Shown here piece after piece: positions 26,404 through 34,026 of a stretch of DNA of 64,000 nt (its first letter is position 1; every line of letters begins with the position of its first letter). The stretch is from Streptomyces sp. NBC_01335 (lineage in GTDB: Bacteria > Actinomycetota > Actinomycetes > Streptomycetales > Streptomycetaceae). Position numbers and translations under genes: made by a program. Below the pieces are notes generated by a model, which saw only the letters and a program-made list of their open reading frames with translations, did no database searches and was not told the DNA's origin. The DNA lies in contig NZ_CP108370.1 in the NCBI RefSeq assembly GCF_035953295.1, positions 7,115,001-7,179,000 of the forward strand. Reading direction: 5' to 3'.

Positions 26404-27134
26404 TCGGCCTCGTACTGGCAGCCGGTGCAGGACGCCGACTGCGCCCCTACACGGACAGCCTCCCCAAGGCGCTCGTGCCGGTGGACGGCGAGAAGACCGT
26501 GCTCGACCTGACCCTGGCCAACTTCGCCGCGGTCGGTCTGAGCGAGGTCGCTATCGTCGTCGGCTACCGCAAGGAGGCCGTGTACGCCCGCAAGGCCGAG
26601 CTGGAGGCCACGTACGGCCTCTCGATCACCCTGGTCGACAACGACAAGGCCGAGGAGTGGAACAACGCCTACTCCCTGTGGTGCGCCCGTGACGTCCTCA
26701 AGCGCGGCGTGATCCTCGCCAACGGCGACACCGTGCACCCCGTCTCCGTCGAGAAGACCCTGCTCGCGGCGCGCGGCGAAGGCCGCCGGATCATCCTCGC
26801 CCTCGACACGGTGAAGAACCTCGCCGACGAGGAGATGAAGGTCATCACCGACGAGAAGGGCGTCCGTCGGATCACCAAGCTGATGGACCCGGCGACGGCC
26901 ACCGGCGAGTACATCGGCGTGACCCTGATCGAGCCCGAGGCCGCCGAGGAACTCGCCGACGCCCTGAAGGCGACGTTCGAGCGCGACCCCGACCTCTACT
27001 ACGAGGACGGCTACCAGGAGCTGGTCAACCGCGGCTTCACCGTCGACGTCGCCCCCATCGGCGAGGTGACCTGGGTGGAGATCGACAACCACGCGGACCT
27101 CGCGAAGGGCCGTGAGATCGCGTGCCAGTACTGA
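26400..27134 (+). CDS. nucleotidyltransferase of the phosphocholine cytidylyltransferase-like family
   Basis: The 244-residue protein is an NTP transferase that activates a phosphorylated sugar, polyol or amino-alcohol with CTP or a similar nucleotide. The nucleotide loop is GLVLAAGAGRRLRPYT followed by PKALVPVDG, and the metal aspartate is in LANGDTVHP. The ATG overlaps the previous stop as ATGA and its end overlaps the next start by 13 bp, so the three genes are translated together. With two CDP-alcohol transferases in the operon it is most likely to make their CDP-alcohol donor. The substrate is not shown by sequence. Confidence 0.9.
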   Translation: MIGLVLAAGAGRRLRPYTDSLPKALVPVDGEKTVLDLTLANFAAVGLSEVAIVVGYRKEAVYARKAELEATYGLSITLVDNDKAEEWNNAYSLWCARDVLKRGVILANGDTVHPVSVEKTLLAARGEGRRIILALDTVKNLADEEMKVITDEKGVRRITKLMDPATATGEYIGVTLIEPEAAEELADALKATFERDPDLYYEDGYQELVNRGFTVDVAPIGEVTWVEIDNHADLAKGREIACQY

Positions 27135-28183
27135 CCCGGCTCATCCCCTCCCCGCTGGTCGTCGACATCCGCCGCGGCGCGATGGACGACCTGGCGGGGG
27201 TCCTCCACGACCAGCGGATCTCCACCTCGGGCAAGCTGGCCATCGCGATCAGCGAGGGTTCCGGGCGCGCCCTGAAGGACCGGCTCGCGCCGCTCCTGCC
27301 CGGGGCGGACTGGTACCCCGTGAGCGACGGCACGATCGACTCCGCGGTGCGCCTCGCCAACGGCATCAAGGGCAACCGGTACGACGCCGTGGTCGGCCTC
27401 GGCGGCGGCAAGATCATCGACGTGGCGAAGTACGCCGCCGCGCGCGTCGGGCTGCCCCTGGTCGCCGTGGCCACCAACCTCTCGCACGACGGTCTCTGCT
27501 CACCGGTCGCCACCCTCGACAACGACAACGGCCGCGGCTCCTACGGCGTACCCACGCCGATCGCCGTCGTGATCGACCTCGACGTGGTCCGCCGGGCGCC
27601 GGCCCGGTACATCCGTTCCGGCATCGGGGACGCCGTCTCCAACATCTCGTGCGTCGCCGACTGGGAGCTCGCCCAGGAGGTCCACGGCGAAGAGGTCGAC
27701 GGGCTCGCCGCCGCCATGGCGCGGCAGGCGGGCGAGGCGGTCCTGCGCCACCCCGGCGGCATCGCCGACGACGACTTCCTCAAGGTGCTGGCCGAGGGCC
27801 TGGTCCTGACCGGCATCTCGATGGCGGTCGCGGGCGATTCGCGCCCGGCCTCCGGAGCGTGCCACGAGATCAACCACGCCTTCGACCTGCTCCACCCGGC
27901 GCGTGCCGCAAGCCACGGCGAGCAGGTGGGCCTCGGCGCCTGCTTCGCCATGCACCTGCGCGGCGCGCACGCCCAGTCGCAGCAGATGGCCACCGTCTTC
28001 CGCCGCCACGGCCTGCCCGTACTGCCGGAGGAGATCGGCTTCACCGTCGACGAGTTCGTCGAGGTGGTCGACTTCGCCCCTCAGACGCGCCCGGGACGTT
28101 TCACGATCCTGGAGCACCTCAACCTGTCCACCGACCAGATCAGGGACGCGTACGCCGACTATGCAAAAGCCATCCGTAGCTGA
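27122..28183 (+). CDS. glycerol-1-phosphate dehydrogenase-like iron-containing alcohol dehydrogenase
   Basis: The 353-residue protein belongs to the group-III metal alcohol dehydrogenase fold that includes archaeal G1P dehydrogenase (EgsA) and bacterial AraM, which reduce dihydroxyacetone phosphate to sn-glycerol-1-phosphate. The nucleotide loop is GLGGGKIIDVAKYAA and metal ligands are suggested by NLSHDGLCSPV, GACHEINHAFD and AASHGEQVGLG. The GTG start overlaps the nucleotidyltransferase. Together with the adjacent nucleotidyltransferase it could supply an activated glycerol-1-phosphate unit; a different polyol phosphate is also possible because this family includes other dehydrogenases and synthases such as those of the 2-deoxy-scyllo-inosose type. 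Confidence 0.87.
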   Translation: MPVLTRLIPSPLVVDIRRGAMDDLAGVLHDQRISTSGKLAIAISEGSGRALKDRLAPLLPGADWYPVSDGTIDSAVRLANGIKGNRYDAVVGLGGGKIIDVAKYAAARVGLPLVAVATNLSHDGLCSPVATLDNDNGRGSYGVPTPIAVVIDLDVVRRAPARYIRSGIGDAVSNISCVADWELAQEVHGEEVDGLAAAMARQAGEAVLRHPGGIADDDFLKVLAEGLVLTGISMAVAGDSRPASGACHEINHAFDLLHPARAASHGEQVGLGACFAMHLRGAHAQSQQMATVFRRHGLPVLPEEIGFTVDEFVEVVDFAPQTRPGRFTILEHLNLSTDQIRDAYADYAKAIRS

Positions 28184-28940
28184 ACTCCGTCCGGTCGTGC
28201 ACCCCCCGGGCGTGAAGGACCGCCGCAGTGGTGAGCACTGGGGTGGACGGCTCTACATGCGCGAGATCTCCCTGCGCATCGACCGGCACCTGGTGAACAC
28301 CCGGATCACCCCCAACCAGCTGACCTACGTCATGACCGTCGCGGGCGTGCTCGCCGCGCCGGCCCTGCTCGTCCCCGGCATACCGGGAGCGGTGCTGGGC
28401 GTGGTCATGGTCCAGCTCTACCTGCTGCTCGACTGCGTCGACGGTGAGGTCGCGCGCTGGAAGAAGCAGTTCTCGCTGGGCGGGGTCTACCTCGACCGGG
28501 TCGGCGCCTACCTCTGCGACGCCGCCGTGCTCGTCGGGCTGGGCCTGCGCGCCGCCGACATGTTCGGCACCGGGCGGATCGACTGGCTCTGGGCGTTCCT
28601 CGGTACCCTCGCCGCCCTCGGCGCCATCCTGATCAAGGCGGAGACCGACCTCGTCGGTGTCGCACGCCACCAGGGCGGGCTGCCGCCCGTCAAGGAAGCC
28701 GCGTCCGAGCCCCGCTCGTCCGGCATGGCGTTCGCCCGCCGGGCCGCCGGAGCGCTCAAGTTCCACCGCCTGATCCTCGGCGTCGAGGCGTCCCTGGTCG
28801 TCCTGGCCGCCGCCATCGCCGACATGATCAGGGACGATCTCTTCTTCACCCGCCTCGCGGTCGCGGTCCTGGCGGGCATCGCCCTGCTCCAGACCGTCCT
28901 GCACCTGGTGTCGATTCTGGCGTCCAGCCGTCTGAAGTGA
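28161..28940 (+). CDS. CDP-alcohol phosphatidyltransferase family membrane protein with altered motif
   Basis: The 259-residue membrane protein is a second CDP-alcohol phosphotransferase of the operon. Its signature reads DCVDGEVAR, then G, VYLD and RVGA, so the last aspartate of the motif DGx2ARx8Gx3Dx3D is alanine. That aspartate is thought to be the general base in the family, so the enzyme may use another residue or be a regulatory partner of the first one. Hydrophobic segments include TYVMTVAGVLAAPALLVPG, VVMVQLYLLLD and LGVEASLVVLAAAIADMI. The start overlaps the dehydrogenase gene by 23 bp and lacks a clear ribosome site, which suggests translational coupling. Confidence 0.87.
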   Translation: MQKPSVAELRPVVHPPGVKDRRSGEHWGGRLYMREISLRIDRHLVNTRITPNQLTYVMTVAGVLAAPALLVPGIPGAVLGVVMVQLYLLLDCVDGEVARWKKQFSLGGVYLDRVGAYLCDAAVLVGLGLRAADMFGTGRIDWLWAFLGTLAALGAILIKAETDLVGVARHQGGLPPVKEAASEPRSSGMAFARRAAGALKFHRLILGVEASLVVLAAAIADMIRDDLFFTRLAVAVLAGIALLQTVLHLVSILASSRLK

Positions 28941-28947
28941 GTACTCC

Positions 28948-29820
28948 ATGAAACTCGGCGCGGTCATCATCACCATGGGCAACCGTCCCGTGGAGCTGCG
29001 CGCCCTCCTCGATTCGGTCGCCGCCCAGGACGGCGACCGGATCGAGGTCGTGGTCGTCGGCAACGGAGCCCCCGTGCCGGACGTACCCGAGGGCGTCCGG
29101 ACCGTGGAGCTGCCCGAGAACCTCGGTATCCCCGGCGGCCGCAACGTCGGCATCGAGGCCTTCGGTCCCGGCGGCACCGACGTGGACGTCCTGCTCTTCC
29201 TCGACGACGACGGCCGGCTCCCCAGGACCGACACCGCCGAACTGTGCCGCCGGGCCTTCGAGGCCGACCCGGAGCTGGGCATCGTCAGCTTCCGCATCGC
29301 CGACCCCGAGACCGGCACCACCCAGCGACGCCACGTCCCCCGGCTCCGCGCCTCGGACCCGATGCACTCCTCCCGGGTGACGACCTTCCTCGGCGGCGCC
29401 AACGCGGTACGCACCGCGGTGCTCGCCGAGGTCGGCGGGCTCCCCGACGCGTTCTTCTACGCACACGAGGAGACCGACCTCGCCTGGCGGGCGCTCGACG
29501 CGGGGTGGCTGATCGACTACCGCGCGGACATGGTCCTCGACCATCCCGCCACCGCCCCGTCCCGGCACGCCGTGTACCACCGGATGGTCGCCCGCAACCG
29601 GGTCTGGCTCGCCCGCCGCAACCTCCCCGCCCCACTGGTCCCGGTCTACCTGGGCACCTGGGTGCTGCTCACGCTGGTACGCCGCCCCTCCGTGCCCGCC
29701 CTCAAGGCGTGGTTCGGCGGATTCCGCGAGGGATGGACCACACCCTGCGGCCCCCGGCGCCCCATGCGGTGGCGTACGGTCTGGCGGCTGACGAGGCTGG
29801 GCCGTCCTCCGGTGATCTGA
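28948..29820 (+). CDS. glycosyltransferase family 2
   Basis: The 290-residue protein is a GT-A fold transferase that adds a sugar from a nucleotide-sugar to the growing polymer or lipid carrier at the cytoplasmic face. It starts with LGAVIITMGNRPVELRALLD, has the metal-binding LLFLDDDGRL and the acceptor block AFFYAHEETDLAWRALDAGW (the EExDLxWR signature of rhamnosyl-type and related GT2 enzymes). No strong membrane helix is present except one near VPVYLGTWVLLTLV. It lies 7 bp after the CDP-alcohol transferase and before the exporter genes. Confidence 0.9.
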   Translation: MKLGAVIITMGNRPVELRALLDSVAAQDGDRIEVVVVGNGAPVPDVPEGVRTVELPENLGIPGGRNVGIEAFGPGGTDVDVLLFLDDDGRLPRTDTAELCRRAFEADPELGIVSFRIADPETGTTQRRHVPRLRASDPMHSSRVTTFLGGANAVRTAVLAEVGGLPDAFFYAHEETDLAWRALDAGWLIDYRADMVLDHPATAPSRHAVYHRMVARNRVWLARRNLPAPLVPVYLGTWVLLTLVRRPSVPALKAWFGGFREGWTTPCGPRRPMRWRTVWRLTRLGRPPVI

Positions 29821-29931
29821 GCCTGTGAGGCTCTGAGACCATGGGATCCGTATGCATTCCTTTCCGGGTCCTGTCCGCCTGCGCCGCGCTCCTTCACCGG
29901 CCGCGTGGATCGAAGACGAGAGTTTCCATCT

Positions 29932-30861
29932 GTGAGTGACACAACGCATGACGGGCGGGTCGCCATGAGCACCCCGCCGTCGGCCGACGAGGGGCTGAGC
30001 CCGGCACAGCTGGCCGAGAAGTACGGCCTCACCGTGAGCGGAGCCCGGCCCGGGCTGGTCGCCTACGTCCGCCAGCTCTGGGGCCGCCGCCACTTCATCC
30101 TGGCGTTCTCCCGGGCGAAGCTGACCGCTCAGTACAGCCAGGCCAAGCTCGGCCAGCTGTGGCAGGTGGCCACCCCGCTGCTGAACGCACTGGTCTACTA
30201 CCTGATCTTCGGCCTGATCCTCGGCACCCGGAAGGGCATGAGCCAGGACGTCTTCATCCCGTTCCTGGTGACCGGCGTCTTCGTCTTCACGTTCACCCAG
30301 AGCTCGGTGATGGCGGGTGTCCGCGCGATCTCCGGGAACCTCGGCCTGGTGCGGGCCCTGCACTTCCCCCGGGCCTCGCTGCCGGTCTCGTTCTCCCTCC
30401 AGCAGCTCCAGCAGCTGCTGTACTCCATGATCGTGCTGATCGTGGTCGCCGTGGCGTTCGGCAGCTACCCCACCCTGTCGTGGCTGCTGGTGGTCCCCGC
30501 CCTGCTCCTGCAGTTCTGCTTCAACACCGGCCTGGCGCTGGTCATGGCCCGCCTCGGGAGCAAGACCCCCGACCTGGCGCAGCTGATGCCCTTCGTGATG
30601 CGGACCTGGATGTACGCCTCCGGCGTCATGTTCTCCATCACGGTGATGCTCCAGGACAAGCCGCAGTGGATCGCCAACGTGCTCCAGTACAACCCGGCGG
30701 CCATCTACATGGACCTGGTCCGTTTCGCCCTCATCGACGGCTACGGCGCGGGGAACCTCCCGGCCCACGTCTGGGCCGTCGCCACCGCCTGGGCGCTCGT
30801 GGTGGGTGCCCTCGGCTTCGTGTACTTCTGGAAGGCAGAGGAGCGGTACGGCCGTGGCTGA
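29932..30861 (+). CDS. ABC-2 type polysaccharide/teichoic acid export permease
   Basis: The 309-residue protein is the membrane half of a two-gene ABC exporter of the TagG/Wzm type. It has about six membrane segments, among them ALVYYLIFGLILGTRKG, IPFLVTGVFVFTFTQSS, SMIVLIVVAVAFGSYP and AVATAWALVVGALGFVYFW. The cytoplasmic N-terminus holds the amphipathic block FSRAKLTAQYSQAKLGQLWQ, which is usual for the family. The GTG at 29932 is preferred, since GTG at 29905 only adds a poor extension; an ATG at 29965 is also possible. Its stop overlaps the ATPase start by eight bases. Confidence 0.92.
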   Translation: MSDTTHDGRVAMSTPPSADEGLSPAQLAEKYGLTVSGARPGLVAYVRQLWGRRHFILAFSRAKLTAQYSQAKLGQLWQVATPLLNALVYYLIFGLILGTRKGMSQDVFIPFLVTGVFVFTFTQSSVMAGVRAISGNLGLVRALHFPRASLPVSFSLQQLQQLLYSMIVLIVVAVAFGSYPTLSWLLVVPALLLQFCFNTGLALVMARLGSKTPDLAQLMPFVMRTWMYASGVMFSITVMLQDKPQWIANVLQYNPAAIYMDLVRFALIDGYGAGNLPAHVWAVATAWALVVGALGFVYFWKAEERYGRG

Positions 30862-31639
30862 CGACAACACTCAGGGACGGATCCCCACCGTCATCGCGGA
30901 CGGCGTCCACATCGTGTACCGCGTCAACGGCGGCGGTGGCGGCAAGGGCAGCGCGACCGCGGCCCTCAGCCGCATGGTGCGCCGCGGCAAGGGCGAACCC
31001 CGCGGCATCCGCAAGGTCCACGCCGTGCGCGGAGTCACCTTCACCGCCTACCGGGGTGAGGCCATCGGTCTCATCGGCACCAACGGCTCCGGCAAGTCGA
31101 CGCTGCTGCGCGCCATCGCCGGGCTGCTGCCGACCGAGAAGGGCCGGGTCTACACGGACGGCCAGCCCTCGCTCCTCGGCGTGAACGCCGCCCTGATGAA
31201 CGACCTCACCGGCGAGCGCAACGTCGTGCTCGGCGGACTCGCCATGGGGATGAGCCGCGAGGAGATCCGCTCCCGCTACGACGGCATCGTGGAGTTCTCG
31301 GGCATCAACGAGAAGGGTGACTTCATCACCCTGCCGATGCGGACCTACTCCTCCGGCATGGCGGCTCGCCTGCGGTTCTCCATCGCGGCGGCCAAGAACC
31401 ACGACGTCCTCATGATCGACGAGGCGCTGGCGACCGGTGACCGGAAGTTCCGGGTCCGTTCCGAGGAGCGCATCCGCGAGCTGCGCAAGGAGGCCGGCAC
31501 GGTCTTCCTGGTCAGCCACAACAACGGGACGATCCGCGACACCTGCGACCGGGTCCTGTGGCTGGAAAAGGGCGAGCTGCTCATGGACGGGCCGACGGAG
31601 GAAGTCCTCCAGGCCTACGAGCGGGAGACCGGCAAGTAG
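30854..31639 (+). CDS. ABC exporter ATPase of the TagH/Wzt type
   Basis: The 261-residue protein powers the adjacent permease to export a surface polymer. Walker A is GTNGSGKSTLL, the family-specific signature is YSSGMAARLRFSIA, Walker B is DVLMIDEALATGD and the switch histidine is in FLVSHNNGTIR. The first 50 residues include a Gly-rich loop (RVNGGGGGKGS) and no C-terminal carbohydrate-binding domain is present, so the exporter does not recognise a capped chain end in the manner of long Wzt. GTG at 30854 overlaps the permease stop. A large nested hairpin follows the gene. Confidence 0.94.
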   Translation: MADDNTQGRIPTVIADGVHIVYRVNGGGGGKGSATAALSRMVRRGKGEPRGIRKVHAVRGVTFTAYRGEAIGLIGTNGSGKSTLLRAIAGLLPTEKGRVYTDGQPSLLGVNAALMNDLTGERNVVLGGLAMGMSREEIRSRYDGIVEFSGINEKGDFITLPMRTYSSGMAARLRFSIAAAKNHDVLMIDEALATGDRKFRVRSEERIRELRKEAGTVFLVSHNNGTIRDTCDRVLWLEKGELLMDGPTEEVLQAYERETGK

Positions 31640-31652
31640 TACGCCGGCCTGC

Positions 31653-31722
31653 ACGGGCCGGACACCACCGGAGATGTTGGGCGAAACGCTTCGCCCGACG
31701 GCTGCCGGGGTGTCCGGCCCGT
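31653..31722. terminator. large nested hairpin ending the exporter operon
   Basis: Outer arms of 14 bp pair perfectly (31653-31666 with 31709-31722; ACGGGCCGGACACC) around an inner stem of seven pairs with a four-base loop (GGGCGAA 31679-31685 with TTCGCCC 31690-31696). It probably separates the polymer operon from the hopanoid operon. Confidence 0.75.
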
Positions 31723-32008
31723 CCGCCTGTGGTGGTAGCCCGAGATCGCTTCTCCACCTGGCGGACGATGCCAAGTGTCCCGATGCCGTGGAAGGTTGGG
31801 ACCCCGGAAGCCGGGTGCGGCGGCGCGCAACACCCGGTCGATGCCGTGTGATCCGTACAACGTAAGCTGTACCGGTGCTGATTCGCGGCAAGTGTGCCGA
31901 TACGCCCACAGCACGCGACCAGGGTGCCCCGGGCACTCGGATGGTCGGGCGGCGTGTCCGAAAAGGGATGTTTTGGGTCAGCAGTGTAGAACGGGAGATG
32001 TGACGGCA
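31723..32008 (+). promoter_or_regulatory. upstream region of the hopanoid operon
   Basis: This region of about 290 bp must carry the hopanoid promoter. I see a further inverted repeat (CGTCCGCC 31720-31727 with GGCGGACG 31760-31767), a small CCCGG-AAG-CCGGG hairpin near 31803 and TAGAAC at 31987-31992, which could be a -10 element, but no matching -35. No gene is supported. Confidence 0.35.
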
Positions 32009-32071
32009 ATGACGGACAATCTCCAGCTCCGACGTGGTTTCGCCGTCCCCGCGCCGGGCGGTACGACGTGA
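32009..32071 (+). CDS. 20-residue leader peptide frame overlapping hpnC start
   Basis: A short frame starts with ATG at 32009, 11 bases after GGGAG, and encodes MTDNLQLRRGFAVPAPGGTT before TGA at 32069-32071. The TGA overlaps the hpnC GTG as GTGA. A GTG at 32000 in the same frame is an alternative start. hpnC itself has no ribosome site other than GGGCGG, so its translation may depend on this upstream frame. Conservation could not be tested, so the peptide itself may have no function. Confidence 0.5.
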   Translation: MTDNLQLRRGFAVPAPGGTT

Positions 32072-32976
32072 CCCGTACCCGTCAGGCGCCCCCGGTCGCC
32101 ACGCTCGACAAGGCCGCGGACGAGAACTTCCCCGTGGCACCCTTCTTTCTGCCCCGCGCCTGGCGCGACGACCTGATGGCGGTCTACGGATACGCCCGGC
32201 TCGTCGACGACATCGGCGACGGCGACCTCGCCCCCGGCGGCGACGACGCCCGCCACCTGGGCCTGGAGCCCGGACGGAGCGACGACCGGCTCGCCATGCT
32301 CGACGCCTTCGAGGCCGACCTGCGCCGCGTCTTCTCCACCGACGGCGACGACCCGCGCCACCCCCTGCTGCGCGCCCTGCGCCCCACCGTGCGCCGTCGC
32401 GCCCTCACCCCCGAGCCGTTCCTCGGACTGATCGAGGCCAACCGGCAGGACCAGAAAATCCGCCGCTACGCGACCTGGGACGAACTCCTCGCGTACTGCG
32501 AACTCTCCGCCAACCCGGTCGGCAGGCTGGTCCTCGCCCTCACCGGGACCTCCAGTCCGGAGCGGGTACGCCGCTCGGACGCCGTCTGCACCGCGCTGCA
32601 GATCGCCGAACACCTCCAGGACGTCACCGAGGACCTCGGCCGCGACCGGATCTATCTGCCCGCCGACGACATGGCGCGCTTCCACGTGACGGAGGCCGAC
32701 CTCGCCGCTCCGACCGCCGGGGCGTCGGTGCGGGCCCTGATCGCCTGGGAAGCGGCACGCGCCCGGGAACTGCTGGATGAGGGCGTCCCCCTGGTGGGCA
32801 GCGTCCAGGGCAGGCTCCGACTGCTGCTCGCCGGGTTCGTCGCCGGAGGGCGGGCCGCCCTCGACGCGGTCGCGGCGGCCGGCTTCGACGTACTGCCCGG
32901 ACCGCCCAAACCCACGAAGCCCAGCCTGCTGCGCGAAGTGGGAGTTGTCTTGCGAAGTGCGCGAAGAGAGGGATGA
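32068..32976 (+). CDS. hpnC: squalene synthase component HpnC (hydroxysqualene synthase)
   Basis: The 302-residue protein belongs to the squalene/phytoene synthase fold. In the HpnCDE route HpnD makes presqualene diphosphate from two farnesyl diphosphates and HpnC converts it into hydroxysqualene. The first aspartate-rich motif is YARLVDDIGDGD near residue 45 and the second is EHLQDVTEDLGRDRIYLP near residue 182. It starts the hopanoid operon, with its stop overlapping the hpnD start by four bases (ATGA), and overlaps the upstream leader frame by four bases. Confidence 0.94.
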   Translation: MTRTRQAPPVATLDKAADENFPVAPFFLPRAWRDDLMAVYGYARLVDDIGDGDLAPGGDDARHLGLEPGRSDDRLAMLDAFEADLRRVFSTDGDDPRHPLLRALRPTVRRRALTPEPFLGLIEANRQDQKIRRYATWDELLAYCELSANPVGRLVLALTGTSSPERVRRSDAVCTALQIAEHLQDVTEDLGRDRIYLPADDMARFHVTEADLAAPTAGASVRALIAWEAARARELLDEGVPLVGSVQGRLRLLLAGFVAGGRAALDAVAAAGFDVLPGPPKPTKPSLLREVGVVLRSARREG

Positions 32977-33926
32977 CTCCGAAAGTGGAGGGACAGACGA
33001 CGTCCATGTCGGGACCGGTAGCGGCGGCATACAGCTACTGCGAGGCCGTCACGGGTCAGCAGGCACGTAACTTCGCCTACGGCATCAGGCTGCTTCCGTC
33101 CGAGAAGCGGCAGGCGATGTCCGCGCTGTACGCGTTCTCCCGCCGGGTCGACGACATCGGCGACGGCGAACTCGACCCCGGGACGAAGAAGACGCGGCTG
33201 GAGAGCACCCGCGAACTGCTCGGCAGGGTCCGCGACGGCAAGGTCGAGGAGGACGACACCGACCCGGTCGCCGTCGCGCTCGCCGACGCCGCCCGGCGCT
33301 TCCCGCTGCCCCTCGGCGGCCTCGACGAGCTGATCGACGGCGTGCTGATGGACGTGCGCGGAGCGACGTACGAGACCTGGGACGACCTGAAGACCTACTG
33401 CCGCTGCGTCGCCGGAGCCATCGGCCGCCTCAGCCTCGGCGTCTTCGGTACGGAGCCCGGCGCGCCCGGGGCCGACCGTGCCGCCGAGTACGCCGACACC
33501 CTCGGGCTCGCCCTCCAGCTCACCAACATCCTGCGCGACGTGCGCGAGGACGCCGGCAACGGCCGTACCTACCTCCCCGCCGACGACCTCGCCAAGTTCG
33601 GCTGCTCCGAGGGATTCCACCGGGCCACCCCGCCCGCCGGCTCGGACTTCGCGGGCCTCATCCACTTCGAGGTCCGCCGGGCCCGCGCGCTCTTCGCCGA
33701 GGGATACCGGCTGCTGCCGATGCTGGACCGCCGCAGCGGCGCCTGCGTCGCCGCGATGGCCGGGATCTACCGCCGCCTGCTGGACCGCATCGAGCGTGAC
33801 CCCGGGGCCGTCCTGCGCGGCCGGGTCTCCCTGCCCGGCCACGAAAAGGCGTACGTGGCGGTCCGCGGCCTCTCCGGACTCGACGCGCGTCACGTCTCGC
33901 GCCTGACCAGGACCGGCCGCCCGTGA
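32973..33926 (+). CDS. hpnD: presqualene diphosphate synthase HpnD
   Basis: The 317-residue enzyme condenses two farnesyl diphosphates to presqualene diphosphate. Motifs are YAFSRRVDDIGDGE near residue 58 and LTNILRDVREDAGNGRTYLP near residue 185, with the tyrosine-rich substrate strand YSYCEAVTGQQARNFAYGI at the N-terminus. ATG at 32973 overlaps the hpnC stop; a second ATG at residue 12 is also near the family start. A 100-bp gap to hpnE has no evident promoter. Confidence 0.94.
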   Translation: MTPKVEGQTTSMSGPVAAAYSYCEAVTGQQARNFAYGIRLLPSEKRQAMSALYAFSRRVDDIGDGELDPGTKKTRLESTRELLGRVRDGKVEEDDTDPVAVALADAARRFPLPLGGLDELIDGVLMDVRGATYETWDDLKTYCRCVAGAIGRLSLGVFGTEPGAPGADRAAEYADTLGLALQLTNILRDVREDAGNGRTYLPADDLAKFGCSEGFHRATPPAGSDFAGLIHFEVRRARALFAEGYRLLPMLDRRSGACVAAMAGIYRRLLDRIERDPGAVLRGRVSLPGHEKAYVAVRGLSGLDARHVSRLTRTGRP

Positions 33927-34026
33927 CCCACTCCGGCGAACCCGTGTACCGGGCAACCTTCCACTGGCCGAAGGCGTCCTTCCCTGGGACGATTCTCTGG
34001 TCCACGACCCGACGGGAGGGCGAGGC

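Noticed and set aside
32068..33926. Calling hpnC/hpnD phytoene synthases of a carotenoid cluster
   Set aside because: The neighbours hpnE, shc, hpnG, hpnH and hpnO define a hopanoid operon; there is no carotenoid cyclase or desaturase.
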